From Parastagonospora avenae f. sp. tritici 18332-5 (Eukaryota > Ascomycota > Dothideomycetes > Pleosporales > Phaeosphaeriaceae), in assembly GCA_022559985.1 (NCBI GenBank), contig JAFJTR010000021.1, positions 310,001 to 374,000 of the forward strand: DNA of 64,000 bases. The letters are read 5' to 3'. The notes beneath the pieces are model-generated. The model did not search any database, had not been told where the DNA came from, and saw only the letters and a list, made by a program, of their open reading frames with translations. The first letter of the stretch is position 1; each line of letters starts with the position of its first letter. The position numbers were made by a program, and so were the translations under genes. This document shows, piece by piece, positions 35,732 through 46,718 of this stretch.

Positions 35732-36328
35732 GATCTCAAAGCATACAAAAACCCTCTTCCTTCTCAGCACAATTCTTTTAGTCACTCACAAAACATTCAC
35801 GAGATTAGACCAAGCATATATCATCATAGCAACGTCAGTATTCCTGCTTTTATCGGCTCCAGCCTCGAAGGACGTCCCTTCGACCTCCAGGTTCACCACC
35901 AACGCAGTCCGACATGCACACAGTACTCTCCAGAGCCCATCGATCCAGTATCTTCACAGGAGCCATGCCTCAGCAGACAACCTAAGCATCTACACTATGC
36001 ACCTTGCTCAACATGCACACAGCGCTCGCAAAGCTCATGCTCCGGACTTGCACCTCTTGTACCCCAGGCGACATCGCACCCAATCGTCCAGCTCACTCAG
36101 GCCCTGGACTACATATCAGCTATGCTCAAGCCTAAGCTCCCGAAGCCTCATCCGCGACCTGGCAAGCCGACATGGTAGAACGCTTTGTTGAGTAGTCCGC
36201 GTTGGCCAAAGCCTAGACCTCGACCGGGTCGGCCTACGTGGTGGGAGGGGCAGGAGGTGTTAGTGTTGGCGAGGGCGAAGTTGGATGGGTTGGTGGATGA
36301 GATTGGGAGAGAGTATATGGGGAGGTAG
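35732..36328 (+). pseudogene. Proline-rich open frame interrupted by a single in-frame TAG
   Basis: After a TAA at about 35729 one frame stays open to TAG at 36176-36178, then continues open to a second TAG at 36326-36328. On either side of the first stop it encodes near-repeats, PKLPKPHPRPGKPTW and PRWPKPRPRPGRPTWW, followed by a helical tail (ARAKLDGLVDEIGREYMGR). The continuity suggests one protein broken by a nonsense change, or a sequence error. There is no in-frame ATG before 36122, so a missing upstream exon or decay is likely. No family was recognised. Confidence 0.4.
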
Positions 36329-36693
36329 CTGTGGAGGGTGAGTGGGTATAGGACGGAGAGAAGCATGGATAAGACGGCCCGCTGAGGAGGATGCATGTTG
36401 AGATGGTAGCACAGATTGTGGTCCATATATGAGAGTCATAGAAGATCGCTTCCATTCCATTATGTTCTTGTGATCTATGTGCAATCACCCATGGGTTCCT
36501 GGTACGACACTTCTTCGCTGGACTAACCCGGTATGCCCCATGGCCAGAACTATCTGCAATCAACGCTGGTCAGAATGTATTCGATATAGGCATCTTGTAC
36601 ATTTATCTCAGCATTGCGACCATAGTGAAAGATCCTAATGCACGATTCACGCCATTTCAAGTTACCAAGGTGCAGAGATGCATAAACCGTGTT

Positions 36694-36993
36694 ATGGACC
36701 TAGCCCATATGGACTTCGCAACTCCAGCGACTTCGAAGCTCGCGGATTTCCACGCTGGGACGATGGCGATGTTGCGCCGTATGGCTGTTCAGACTCGCAG
36801 TGCGCGGCTTGTGAGAAGGATGGACATTATCAGGAGGACGATGGAGATTGGCGTACACGATCACTCTATCAGGCTGCTGCACATAGTGCTACAACAGGGC
36901 ATGACTGAGACGGAGGCACAGCAGGCTTTGCAAGATGTACATGATTTGGTGGATGGAAGTTTGACGATGGGGAGGATGCGATTTGCGGTGTGA
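36694..36993 (+). CDS. Hypothetical small helical protein (uncertain)
   Basis: A single frame of 99 residues starting MDLAHMDFATPATSKLADF. It is rich in Met and Arg with amphipathic helical character (MAMLRRMAVQTRSARLVRR, then TETEAQQALQDVHDLV). The frame is open 33 codons further upstream without an ATG, so an upstream exon may exist. No domain was recognised. It could be related to the interrupted frame just upstream. Confidence 0.35.
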   Translation: MDLAHMDFATPATSKLADFHAGTMAMLRRMAVQTRSARLVRRMDIIRRTMEIGVHDHSIRLLHIVLQQGMTETEAQQALQDVHDLVDGSLTMGRMRFAV

Positions 36994-37330
36994 ACAGACG
37001 TGTATCTATTAGATCCTCACATCATATCCCAAAGAATCCAAAATCGTGCAGCATGGAAGTCGTAGAGTGTCTTGTGGTGCAAACTTGGGACACTGATGGC
37101 AAAGTGGGGTCAGATAATGTGCTAGGCCTCAAGAGGCATGGTTCCGTCATCAAACCCCTGTCTCTCTCCTCGAACATCAAGCCGCTCACCTCGTTCCTCA
37201 GTCTCGTCTTATCTTTAGTATATCATCCGTCCTGCTGCCAAACTTCACAAGATGTCATTCTGTTCGTTTGTATCCTTCCACACTGCTTACCTCTGTCACC
37301 AGTGTATGTGCAGACGCGCCTTTCACAAAC
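36994..37330. other. Intergenic, promoter of homeodomain gene
   Basis: This 337-bp gap includes a pyrimidine-rich stretch shortly before the ATG at 37331. No other feature was seen. Confidence 0.4.
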
Positions 37331-39539
37331 ATGGCGTTTGATTGGTCTTTCTCCACGCAACCCTACGCGGTCTTCGATACGCGAGATTACGAAGCCAGCG
37401 AACCAGCTTTCGCTGACTCTTTCGACAACTTCTATGAAGATCAAGAAATTTTCCAATCTTTTGACTCGCTATCAGTGGAATCATGGGCGGGACTGGGATG
37501 CACTTGCGCATTGAGCTTCATTACTTGCGACGAACACAACAAACAGCAGTTCTTTGAAACCCCGGCTATCTCGGCTACTTTCTACACTGAGGGCAAGGGT
37601 TTACAATCGTCACAACATACCTCCAATCGGGAAAATCATATGTCCCCAAGCGATAGTGTAACATCTCCACTCAACGATGTTTTCTCCCCTCCTTCGCTTC
37701 CTGTCAATCGAAAGCAGGAGCTTACTCCGCAGTATACTGGGCGCCGGACAGTGATCTCGAGCAGCAACAAGCGTATACTAGAGGATCAATTTGCCGCAGA
37801 CTCCTATCCCTCAGACACCGAGATCAGATTGCTCTCGCATCGTACCGATCTGAGCTGTAAGGCTATCAAGACATGGTTCTCAAACACTCGATCGCGAAGG
37901 CTCAAGCTTTTCCGTAGGTGCCAAACCCCCTAGTCTAGTGTGCGCGAAGCATGCAAAAGATTCTATATCCATGAGCTCACAATTCTTATCAGTGTCACAG
38001 GAGGCTGCAGCAAACACGACATCTGGCCATGTACAGACCCGACGCGAATCCGGAAGCACCTCGCTGATGAGCTCTATATCTTCTATGGGTTCTTGGAATC
38101 GTGGTCGGCTTTCGTCGAAATCCAGCTCTTCATCGCTTGAGAGATTTTTGTCCGCTCCAATCAGCGAAGATGGTGCTTCGCCAGCCTCCATCAAGGCCGC
38201 CCTGCAAGATTCCACTATGCAGAGAGTCATCTTGGATACACCTTCAAGTATACGGGTTGGTGGGTCAAGATCGCTAAGCATTGCTGATTCAGAAAGCTCT
38301 GTAAGCTCGACTCACAGCTATCGAAGTTCTACGAGTCTTCTGTCTATGGACTCTAGGGGTTCTCGTCGCGGAAGAAAGCAATGGAAGCGCGTCGCAGAGC
38401 TTCACGCCATATCGCGTGATTCGAGTCTTGCTGAAGAAGAATTTTCGTCGCCAGATTCGCCGTATCCATCACATCCGGGAACAAAGTTTTCCGATTCCCA
38501 AAGGGTAAAGACACCTGAGATCAGAAAGGACAAGCTATTTTGTACATCACCACCATGCAATGTTCGTTTTCAGTTTCGCTCCGACTGGATTCGTCATGAA
38601 GAGGCAGTCCATCACATGCCATACTACTGGATTTGCTGCCGACCAGACAGTCACTCAGAGACAGCCTCACACTGCCTTCTTTGCGGAAGCCCAGATCATA
38701 CCGCTATGCAGCATTGTCATAGCTGTCTACCGAGAGACATCCAGGCTCGGACATTCTTTCGCGAAGATCTACTCGCGCAGCATATCAAAAGGAGTCACCT
38801 TGGTTGCGATACATCGACGAAGAGTATCCCAAAGTACCTTCTCAATTGCTGGAAGTCGATCAATCCAAGTTTGAGTGATGCATCTCTACACTGTGGCTTC
38901 TGCGGTGTAATTCTTAATAATTGGGAAGCACGGCAAGAGCATGTTTTTGATCACATCAGGAGAGGAATCTGCAAAGAGTCGTGGTGGGCTAAGAGGCTTC
39001 CCGAGATACCGACAGCTGCGTTCAGGTAATTGCCTCCTCCTTAGGAGTTGCTTATAATGTACTAACTTGCTTCTAGTTCGAAGATGTTCCAATGTCCCAC
39101 ATGCTCTCTTCGGTTCCAGAACTTCACTGAAGCGGTGAAATATCATCCAACTTGCGTTTCGTGGTCCTGTCGATACTTGCACGACTGTTTATCTAGCGCG
39201 AAGTCACATGGATCGGACCAAAGATGCCGCCTATGCCAGTCCGGGCAGATCACGATTGACGATGCACAGACATCTGACGTCGCGTACCTTCGGCATGCTA
39301 GGAACCATAGCCTAAGGGACTGCAAGCAGCCCATTTTTGCTGATCCAGCGCTTTTCGCCCGCCATCTTGAGAGTGAACATGCATGCAGCGTGTCGACTCT
39401 GGCTGAAGGTGATCTAGTACCGTGGCAACGCGTTCAGTTTCTCGAGATTGACGGTGGGAAAGGTTTGGTTCGGACAGGCCGTCCTCAGACAGGCCTCAAA
39501 TGCTGTCCGGATCACGTCTATGTATACACCATTTTGTAG
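37331..39539 (+). CDS. Homeodomain (KN-type) plus C2H2 zinc-finger transcription factor, copy 1
   Basis: Three exons, 37331-37913, 37993-39025 and 39077-39539, give 692 residues. The homeodomain lies at about residues 140-190: ISSSNKRILEDQFAADSYPS, then CKAIKTWFSNTRSRR with the recognition-helix WFxNxR. After a long Ser-rich linker containing SRGSRRGRKQWKR, C2H2-like fingers begin at FCTSPPCNVRFQFRSDWIRH; CGFCGVILNNWEARQEHVF and FQCPTCSLRFQNFTEAVKYH follow. The first intron acceptor at 37992 is chosen for its CTCAC branch site and frame; 37959 would also keep the frame. The HD-plus-C2H2 layout is shared with the gene at 59272-61620. It is predicted to be a nuclear DNA-binding regulator; targets are unknown. 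Confidence 0.85.
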
Positions 39540-40042
39540 ACGTTTTAGCATTTATGCCCTGAATAGGTCGTTTCTGCCTTGCTACAACATTATGAAATAT
39601 GCCTGCTTCTGCACACATGATTCGCGAGAGGCGATAGCAGTCAATAATTCCTATTGAGCGATCCAAGCATAGCAATGGTCAGTAGTGTCTGGTCATTTCG
39701 TGGCTATATTTCAGTGCATACCGCAAGCCTTTGCGCAATAGCTCAAATCGTAGAGAACAACGCAGAAGCAATCCAATTCTTGAGCAATCAGCTACCTCTA
39801 GGTAGTGATATTGTCTCCGTCACAGTAAAGCTTAAAAACTACCACATGAGCGCTCTCTCCACAGCAGTGCAGATAGCCATCCGATATCTGCATAGCAAAC
39901 GCTCTGCGCACAGGCTTCTCATCTTTCTCCAATCAGTCCCCTCTTTTTCTCTCTTCCTATCGCGCACGATCTACCGGATCTTCGTTCTCCTTGAGAGACA
40001 CTGAGTGAAAGCGGCTTCACTACGGCATCAGTGAAGGAGAGT
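39540..40042. other. Intergenic, no gene seen
   Basis: This 500-bp stretch lies between the 3' ends of the homeodomain gene and the WD40 remnant. No supported gene. Confidence 0.45.
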
Positions 40043-40450
40043 CGTGTAGCGCACTTCCCGGATGACAGATCACCTTCTGGTATCTCCCACAATCGAATTG
40101 TTCCATCATATGACGACGAGGACAGAATCATGTTCTCTGCGCCAGCCAAATCATCTGCCGATAATTGAACTGAGCTGACCACGTTTGTATAGCCCTCGAG
40201 TCACACAAACTCAGCGACTATCATTGCGTCGTAGATTCGAATTGTTCCATCCGTGCAGGCGCTGACCAGTAGTTCTGTAGCTGAATTCTCTTTTCTCAAC
40301 TGGAAATATGTGATGGATGCGACCCCTGCCAGTTTTTAAACCAGGTTGCCCGGAAGCTTGTCCCAGATTCGAATCCTCCTGTTTTCCAGAGGATGTAAAG
40401 ATGCGATTATTGGCGATCTGAACAGCAAGAACAGCGTTGCTATGTACATA
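40043..40450 (-). pseudogene. Decayed WD40-repeat gene fragment
   Basis: Across frames on the minus strand, pieces of consecutive WD40 blades are readable: HSNAVLAVQIANNRIFTSS, then RRIRIWDKLPGNLV in another frame, then DGTIR followed by a stop, then YTNVVSSVQLSADDL and DGTIRLWEIPEGDL. The order matches a WD40 propeller. At least one frameshift and one in-frame stop (near 40200) interrupt it. No intact N-terminal domain was found upstream. Confidence 0.65.
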
Positions 40451-41275
40451 CAATGGGTATGATTATCGTGAGATATATATGAAATGTCCAATATGGTGCG
40501 CCTTATTCTTGCAGTGGTTGTAATTGATCCACAAAAAAATGTAGGGCAAATCATCACCCCGTTTGTATCTGAGGCCACTCTCATATGTATTCTCGCCGAA
40601 ACAGACGCTTTACGTCTTATATCCTCAACTACACCGCGCATACTAGCTCCCTTTCTGTCTCATGATTAACTTTTTAGTCCATCGGCGTGATAACTGCAAG
40701 GCCAACCTACGCCACAGTGATTAGTCTGCATTGTCTGTAATGGTGCATTGCTCTGTATTTTCCCCTACCTACCGCTTGGAAATGACCCCTTTGCTTCAGA
40801 AGAACTGCGACTTCTGGGAAAAATCGCGAATCGTAAGCTAAGTGTGCGGTCCGGAGGATGTATCCCATACGGGCAGTGTCCTTCGTGAAGTAAACTTGGT
40901 GGTGAGCATTGGAAGCACAATCCGTGGAATCCATGTGAACGATGTTCTCGCTTATTCTCCGGCTGCTTAGTTGATTGCCTCTGGCTCCTTCTTGATGAGG
41001 CGACAAAAAGACCGGGTCGTCTGCACCACATATCCGCGCACAAGACCCTTGTCGGAGCCTAGCGACGGAGCACAAGAAATGTCGCCGTCGATTATCGGTG
41101 AGCCTAGCTACCATCTACATACGTCGAACGGAATCGACTCTCGATATTGCCGTTGCGTCTTGGCGCGGTTGACAGTACTGAACGTTCAGTGATTATTCAT
41201 CCCTGCTTACCTAGTGGGCATTGTGATCTGCTGTTGCTACTTCCACACCCGAACGCCACACCATTTACAATCACC
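40451..41275. other. Intergenic, no gene seen
   Basis: This 825-bp stretch is upstream of the 41.3-kb gene. It may contain the decayed N-terminal part of the WD40 gene, but I cannot support a reading. Confidence 0.4.
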
Positions 41276-43087
41276 ATGGCCACCATTCATCAGCAGATCA
41301 TCAACGGCACTTTAGTCGACGATGCGTCTGTTGCTGAGCTACTTCGGCGTCAAACCAGTTTTCTGACCGACACCGAGTTACCGGCTGAGCTGCGATCGCG
41401 AGGACTGGAGCTCTTCAATACTGCGCTGTTCACTGACACGCCAGCCACGTCGCAAGCGAGTCGATCGGTAGTGACGGTGCTCAGACATACCATCGAGGCT
41501 ATAGAAGCTCTCTATATCGAACCTGAGCGACAACAAGCCGCAGTTCGTGAAGCCGACAAATCTCAAAGTAGCGCGATGACCGGCATCGAGGAGGAGGCCG
41601 TGCCTGAGGAGCAGAAAACCGGCACCACACCCAAATCCACTAAGCAAGTCAGAGGTCTCGAAAGCTCACAGAGTCCGCGAGTGCAAGCCGCTCTCGAAGC
41701 ACGACGAAAGCGACGCGGTCTAACACATGCACCTCGCATGTCTGCAATCGCGGGGGTGCTGAAGGCTCTCAACCGCCCGAGCGGTACTACAACTCCAGGG
41801 TCCGCCAAACGCATCAATGTAATCAACGAAGAAATCGCTACATCCGGCAGAACCACTGACATGTCATCCACTGTAAAGGCCCTAATCGGGGATGTTTGTT
41901 CCTCACTCTCACCACATGCTAACAAAGCCCAGCCGACACTTACAAACCGCACAACTAGGTCTAAAGGTACCGGTAGCAAACTCGACTTCACACCGGCGAA
42001 GCCTAGTTTGATCGTGAAGCTGCGCATTCCATCAGCGTCTCTTCTCACTACCACCACCACTACCATGAAGCAAAAGAAACCGGTTCGGCGCTCCAATCGC
42101 AAAAAGGTCAAGAGCGAGGAATTTGTCACAGCTGAGATCGAAGAAAACGTTGCCACCACAACGAACAATCATGAAGAAGATATCGAAATGATCGACGCAC
42201 CCGACACTGAAACAAAACGCACAACGCGATCAAGCACTCGGACCAGGACACAAACGCCCAAATCGCTCGCAAGCAGCACTCCGTCCACATATAAATCGCT
42301 CACCAATACCTCATGGGAGACCACATCTTCGATATCGGTCACAAGCTTTCCGTCTACCCACACCACCCTAGAGACACACAAAGAGCAGGAGAGGTCTGAC
42401 AAGAACTCACGCACTCCCCCATCTACCGGCCCTACTACGTCGAGTCTCTCCCCACCCAGCATCACGCCACCCAAAAGCAACAACCGCACCAGCGCCCTCT
42501 CCCTTCCACCCACCCTCCCAAACACATACACTTTCCCGCCCATCCCCAAGCTCCCCGCTCCCCGCCGCGCCCCCTTCCGTCTCGGCGCCTCCATCGCGCT
42601 GTCCAACATCCGCGAGGACCACGTCTTATACCCCACTGAGTCTCTCCTCGAAATTATCCGGGGATTGGAAGACGACTTGCCGACGTTCGAAAGGGATGAC
42701 TGGGAGCATAGGACGGTGGTGAAAGGTGGGATGTGGGTTTGTGGAATAGTGAGGGGGAGGGCAGGGTTAAGCGGGAAGGGGGAGGGAGATGGGGGTGGGG
42801 AGGTTGGAAATGTAGATGAGGTTGATGGAAAGGTTGGTGATATGGCGACGAAGGGAGAAGGCAAGAGGAAGAGAGTTGAAAAGTCAAATGTGGAAGTGGA
42901 TGTTGTCGAAATCGTCAAGACGTTGGAAGAATGGGTGGAGAAGGAGTGGGAGAGGATCAAACCTGCTGAGAAAGTAGTGGTGCTTATCGAACGGGATGGA
43001 GATGAGAGTGAAGATGACTGTGGGTGTGGAAGTCGGCACCGCACGCCAGAGGTTGAGGATTTCGAACGGAGGAAGAGAAAGAGTTAG
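41276..43087 (+). CDS. Hypothetical low-complexity nuclear-like protein
   Basis: A single exon of about 603 residues from the ATG at 41276 (MATIHQQIINGTLVDDA); the frame is open further upstream without good coding character. The N-terminal ~90 residues are helical (SVAELLRRQTSFLTDTELP). The middle is Ser/Thr/Pro-rich with many basic clusters (ARRKRRGLTHAP, KKPVRRSNRKKVKSEE). The C-terminus has a Gly/Glu-rich low-complexity segment, an acidic helix (EIVKTLEEWVEKEWERIKP) and a terminal ERRKRKS. I recognise no family. Several nuclear-localisation-like motifs suggest the nucleus. Long antisense frames here are shadows of the low-complexity composition. Confidence 0.7.
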   Translation: MATIHQQIINGTLVDDASVAELLRRQTSFLTDTELPAELRSRGLELFNTALFTDTPATSQASRSVVTVLRHTIEAIEALYIEPERQQAAVREADKSQSSAMTGIEEEAVPEEQKTGTTPKSTKQVRGLESSQSPRVQAALEARRKRRGLTHAPRMSAIAGVLKALNRPSGTTTPGSAKRINVINEEIATSGRTTDMSSTVKALIGDVCSSLSPHANKAQPTLTNRTTRSKGTGSKLDFTPAKPSLIVKLRIPSASLLTTTTTTMKQKKPVRRSNRKKVKSEEFVTAEIEENVATTTNNHEEDIEMIDAPDTETKRTTRSSTRTRTQTPKSLASSTPSTYKSLTNTSWETTSSISVTSFPSTHTTLETHKEQERSDKNSRTPPSTGPTTSSLSPPSITPPKSNNRTSALSLPPTLPNTYTFPPIPKLPAPRRAPFRLGASIALSNIREDHVLYPTESLLEIIRGLEDDLPTFERDDWEHRTVVKGGMWVCGIVRGRAGLSGKGEGDGGGEVGNVDEVDGKVGDMATKGEGKRKRVEKSNVEVDVVEIVKTLEEWVEKEWERIKPAEKVVVLIERDGDESEDDCGCGSRHRTPEVEDFERRKRKS

Positions 43088-44126
43088 GTGCTAGGATGAT
43101 GAGGTGGCACAGCAACCGGTGAATGCTTCACATGGTGTGTCGTATAGCTTCACCAGCTTTATCAGTATAGTCAGGCGACTACAATGAGTTCAGCTGATTT
43201 GGTGTAGTCAGGCGGCTTAAACTCTTCTTACATCCTGATCACGGGACCAAGAACATGGGTATACCTGGGTAGGTACTTTAGTATTAGTCAGGCGACTACA
43301 CTTCTTCCTACATCTTCACCACGAGACATTGGAATGACAGCCGGAGCTATACATGCAATTGACAGGCATACGACTAAATTCTTACAACATGTCATCCTAG
43401 CTACTCGTACATTTCGCCCACAGACCTGCTGTGCACGTCGCCAGATCCGCAGATCTATATCGACCCGTGGAATAATCTCCCTACTCCTACTCTGTTCCAT
43501 CTTCCCCAGCGCCCGATCGGCATTCTTGCCCGACGTGTACGCTGCGGGGCCTGGGGATCCTTGTGTATAGGTATCCCGTGTCACCGCCATGTCACCCGTG
43601 CGTCTCGCTCGCGCACCGACATATACCGGTTAAGACATCATCCAGCGCAGAAAGGCTTACCGAGCACCATCGCTCAAAACACCATAACCTGAAATGCGCC
43701 CTGACTCGACTCAGCGCATCGATGCCCCATGTCGCTACCATGTCTGGAATTGACAGGCGTAGCGCCAGTGGCGAAGACGAGATCTAGAAGTCGCATGGCG
43801 TGCGGGCAATCGACTGCATTTGGATTGTGCAAAGGCCCTGATCTGGCGAAGAATTGTTGAAATTGGAAGGTAGAGATCTGCGAGATCAACTGGGCCCAGA
43901 CACATCGGAGCATCGGCATTCGCGCGGCACGTCGACGCGTGCCGAAGCGCACGGCCCTTGTCGACTCCCTGCGAACTTAATTTCCTCCGATATGTCGTAC
44001 GTTTGATGTGCATTTCCAATATGCGATTCGGACCTGTTTGTTTGATAGTCTTCTTGGGTGGAAACTTGGTTTGTGCATCACCCTGTGCTAAGTTGAGCTC
44101 AAGTTTTTTGCTATCCCCTGTGCGCC
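43088..44126. other. Intergenic 1 kb with imperfect repeats
   Basis: Convergent intergenic region. It has two 43-bp imperfect copies (43205-43247 and 43285-43327) and a shorter third copy of their start at 43168, all opening TAGTCAGGCG. A 78-codon plus-strand frame at 43334-43570 has a hydrophobic middle, but I do not support it as a gene. Confidence 0.45.
43205..43327. repeat. Two imperfect 43-bp direct repeats, 80-bp period
   Basis: Copies at 43205-43247 and 43285-43327 have the same length and share TAGTCAGGCG, TACATC and a CACG-GAC ending. A truncated third copy (TAGTCAGGCGACTACA) begins at 43168. Confidence 0.6.
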
Positions 44127-46718
44127 TCAAAATGTTTGTAGGTGAGGCGGCCTGAACAGCTGGTTGCTCTGCTGAATCATCTCTTCAATCTTGCTGGTTT
44201 CGTGCATCTCAAAGTCCTGCATCAGTTGCATCTGCTGCTGCTGATTCAGTCCCTGGCCCCTAGCTTCTTGACTCCAACCGGGATTCAGATAGTCTGCCAC
44301 TTCGTATCCTTGGTTCGCAGCATATGCTTCGTTGTAGAATGGCGACGTAAGCGGCATTGTCGCCTGACCAAAGTGATCCTGTTGCGGCATTGAGAAGTTT
44401 GGAGTCCACTGGGGAAGCTCGGCGAAGGTTGTGGGCAGTGACGTAAATTGCGTAGTTGGCGGGTAACTGTACATTGGTAAGGCGGCATCGAGCGAAGTCT
44501 TTGGGCTCATCTCAGTGTAGGTGTGCAGTTGCGGCTGTTGAGGCGAAGTGTGGAGCGAAGCTTGCTGCGTGTTTGGTGACGCTGCAAAGGGACTTGCTCC
44601 GTTTGATGGACCATTCGCGAAATTGAAGATCTGCTGATTCTGGTTTGGTAAATAGCCGAACGGCGCGGACATTTTATCGGGAGGCGTGCTCACCGATGCC
44701 GTGGATGCCGTTGCGGGGCTCGTCGTCCGTGATCGATTGATGCCGTCTACCATGTTACTTGACACGACAGACGCTGTGTCTGATGGCGAGCCGGCTGTAA
44801 TGGGGACGTCGCCGTCCTTGTCGAATATCTTCATGCAAGCCTCAATGAGGTTGTAGTAGAGTTCCATGGCAGATGCGACACCGGGCCAACGCTCGGAGGA
44901 CAGCCTGATGGATTCTAATGCCACCCTCATGTGGCTCTCAACCTCTTCGCGGCTGTGCATACGGCGAACTTCCGAATACGCGAGTGTCCAAAGCATGGTG
45001 TTCACGCACATGAAGATGGCCTGCACAAAGATCCAGGTCATGTCCACGGTCTTGGTTTCAATCTGCTTCTGGGTCATGTAAATGTTGTACTGGCAGGCAT
45101 CATAGCATCGAATCGCGGCTTGGACCGAGGGCCGTGGAACTTGTGGAGAGGGACGGTACAGGAACACAACCATGGTGTTGTATCTTCCAATGAACCTACA
45201 AGGATCAGTCGAGATAGGGTTATGTTGGAAGTGGTACTCACCAGACTTTGTTCAATCCCGAGCCACCGTCCATCTCAGGGCTTGTGTCTCGCCAGGCCTC
45301 AATCTTCTTTTGCATCTCAGCGAACCAGGGGTGCTGGTCGTCCTTGGGTTCGGCCTTCTTCCTTTGGTATAACATTTTGCGAATCTCTAGCTGCAGAAGG
45401 CGCATCTTGTAAAAGTGGATCCCAATCCATTTCTTGAGCGAGGCCTGGGGCGCGGCCTTAATGCCCTCTTTGGTGATGAAGACATCGTCGACAAGCTCTC
45501 CAAAGTTGACATCAATGTGCTCACGCCTGGTCGCAAAGTGAGCGGGACGCCCCAGACTGTGCGACAAGCCATAGTCCATGGTAAGCAGAGTCCAGAACAG
45601 ACGGCGGCGCATGTCAATCTCAAGTGGGTCAGCTCGTTGTCCGCGCGGGCCTAGGGTGATGGTCTTCTCTTCGTGCAGCCCCAGGGCTTGACAAAGTCGG
45701 ACGCCGAGGCCAATAATGTAGTAGACGGCGGTCCTGGTTGGTGTAAGAAGCGAGTAGCCGGCGACTAGGGCGAAACACTGCAAGGTCTTGAGGTTCATTG
45801 GCTTGATGGCGGCTTCGAAGTACTTGAGGGCTGCGAGGTAGTAGCTGTCGGCGAGGCCGGCAAACTGCGTGTCCATCTTCTGCAGGCTGATGGCGATGAC
45901 CATTCGCAAGCAGTAGTTTTGGTAGGGATCCGTAGAGCCATTGTAGACTTCCTCGACGTCCTTGGTGAAGGTTGGTTCGTGGAAGATGGGGTACATGGGG
46001 TGCACTGTCGACGATTAGCTGGGGCAGGAGCGGTCAGTCTGCCAGCACGTGCCTTTGCAGTAGAACAGGTCGACCAGCAGATTGGTGAGGTTCCTGTTCG
46101 GCAGCTCCTCGGCTGCAACGTCACTGACCAGCGGGTAGATTTTTGAAGTTGGTCGCTTGTCCTCCTGCGCAAAGGTGGCTTTGATCGACTTCGCGCGCGC
46201 GTGGGGCACAATCTCGGATATGCTCTTTGACTCGGTGAACTGCTTCGCGAGCTGCATCACCAGCCTGGTAATGGTAATGCCGCTGGACGGACCCAGAAAC
46301 TTAGACTCGTCGGTGTCCTGCACGCGCACTGCGGTGGCTCCGCGCATGACGTCCTCGGCGTCGGGCTCCACGTCGTCGCGTTCGAGCTCAGCCAGCTGCT
46401 TCTCGAGGTCGCGCACCTTGTGCTGCAGATGCACGACATAGTTGCGGGGGATCTTGCGTCCTTTGGTGGGGTCATAATACTCGCAGTGGGAGTTTGTCCG
46501 CTCGCAGGGCCCGCATCGCGGCAGCCCAGGGTCGCATCTTGTCTTGCGCTATGCAATTGTCAGGAGCAAACAAAAAGAGGAGGAGCTATCAATCGTACCG
46601 TGCGGCAGCGACAGCAGGCTGTCAGGGTGTGGGCGGTGCGGTTCTGGGTGTTGGCGCCTTCCTCAGCGGAGTGCGGGGCGGCTTCCGTCTTCGTGTATGT
46701 CGCAGTCGCGACTTCCAT
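44127..46718 (-). CDS. Zn2Cys6 fungal-specific transcription factor
   Basis: Four exons, 46718-46599, 46548-46053, 46004-45242 and 45195-44127, give 815 residues. The zinc cluster has cysteines at 35, 38, 45, 52, 55 and 62 (CRCRTRKTRC, CGPCERTNSHC) and is itself split by an intron. KVRDLEKQLAELE forms a dimerisation coiled coil. The fungal_trans domain follows: HPMYPIFHEPTFTKDVEEV, TLLTMDYGLSHSLGRPAHF. The C-terminus is Gln/Pro/Ser-rich, a likely activation region. The second intron (46052-46005, 48 bp) is GC-AG: GCACGT donor, CTAAT branch, GACAG acceptor. It is the only junction that keeps YCK|VHPMYP in frame. Target pathway is not evident from context. Confidence 0.88.

Noticed and set aside
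35709..36191. 160-codon plus-strand frame over the proline-rich region
   Set aside because: It has no ATG start and no motif logic. The alternative frame with the repeated PRPGxPTW motif on both sides of the TAG is better supported.
40366..40378. GATTCGAATCC-like sequence resembling a tRNA B box
   Set aside because: It lies inside the WD40 remnant, and no A box, acceptor stem or cloverleaf can be folded around it by eye.
41563..43044. Two long minus-strand frames (about 200 and 290 codons) opposite the 41.3-kb gene
   Set aside because: They mirror the Ser/Thr/Pro low-complexity composition of the plus-strand gene, have no start context or domain, and meet each other without splice signals.
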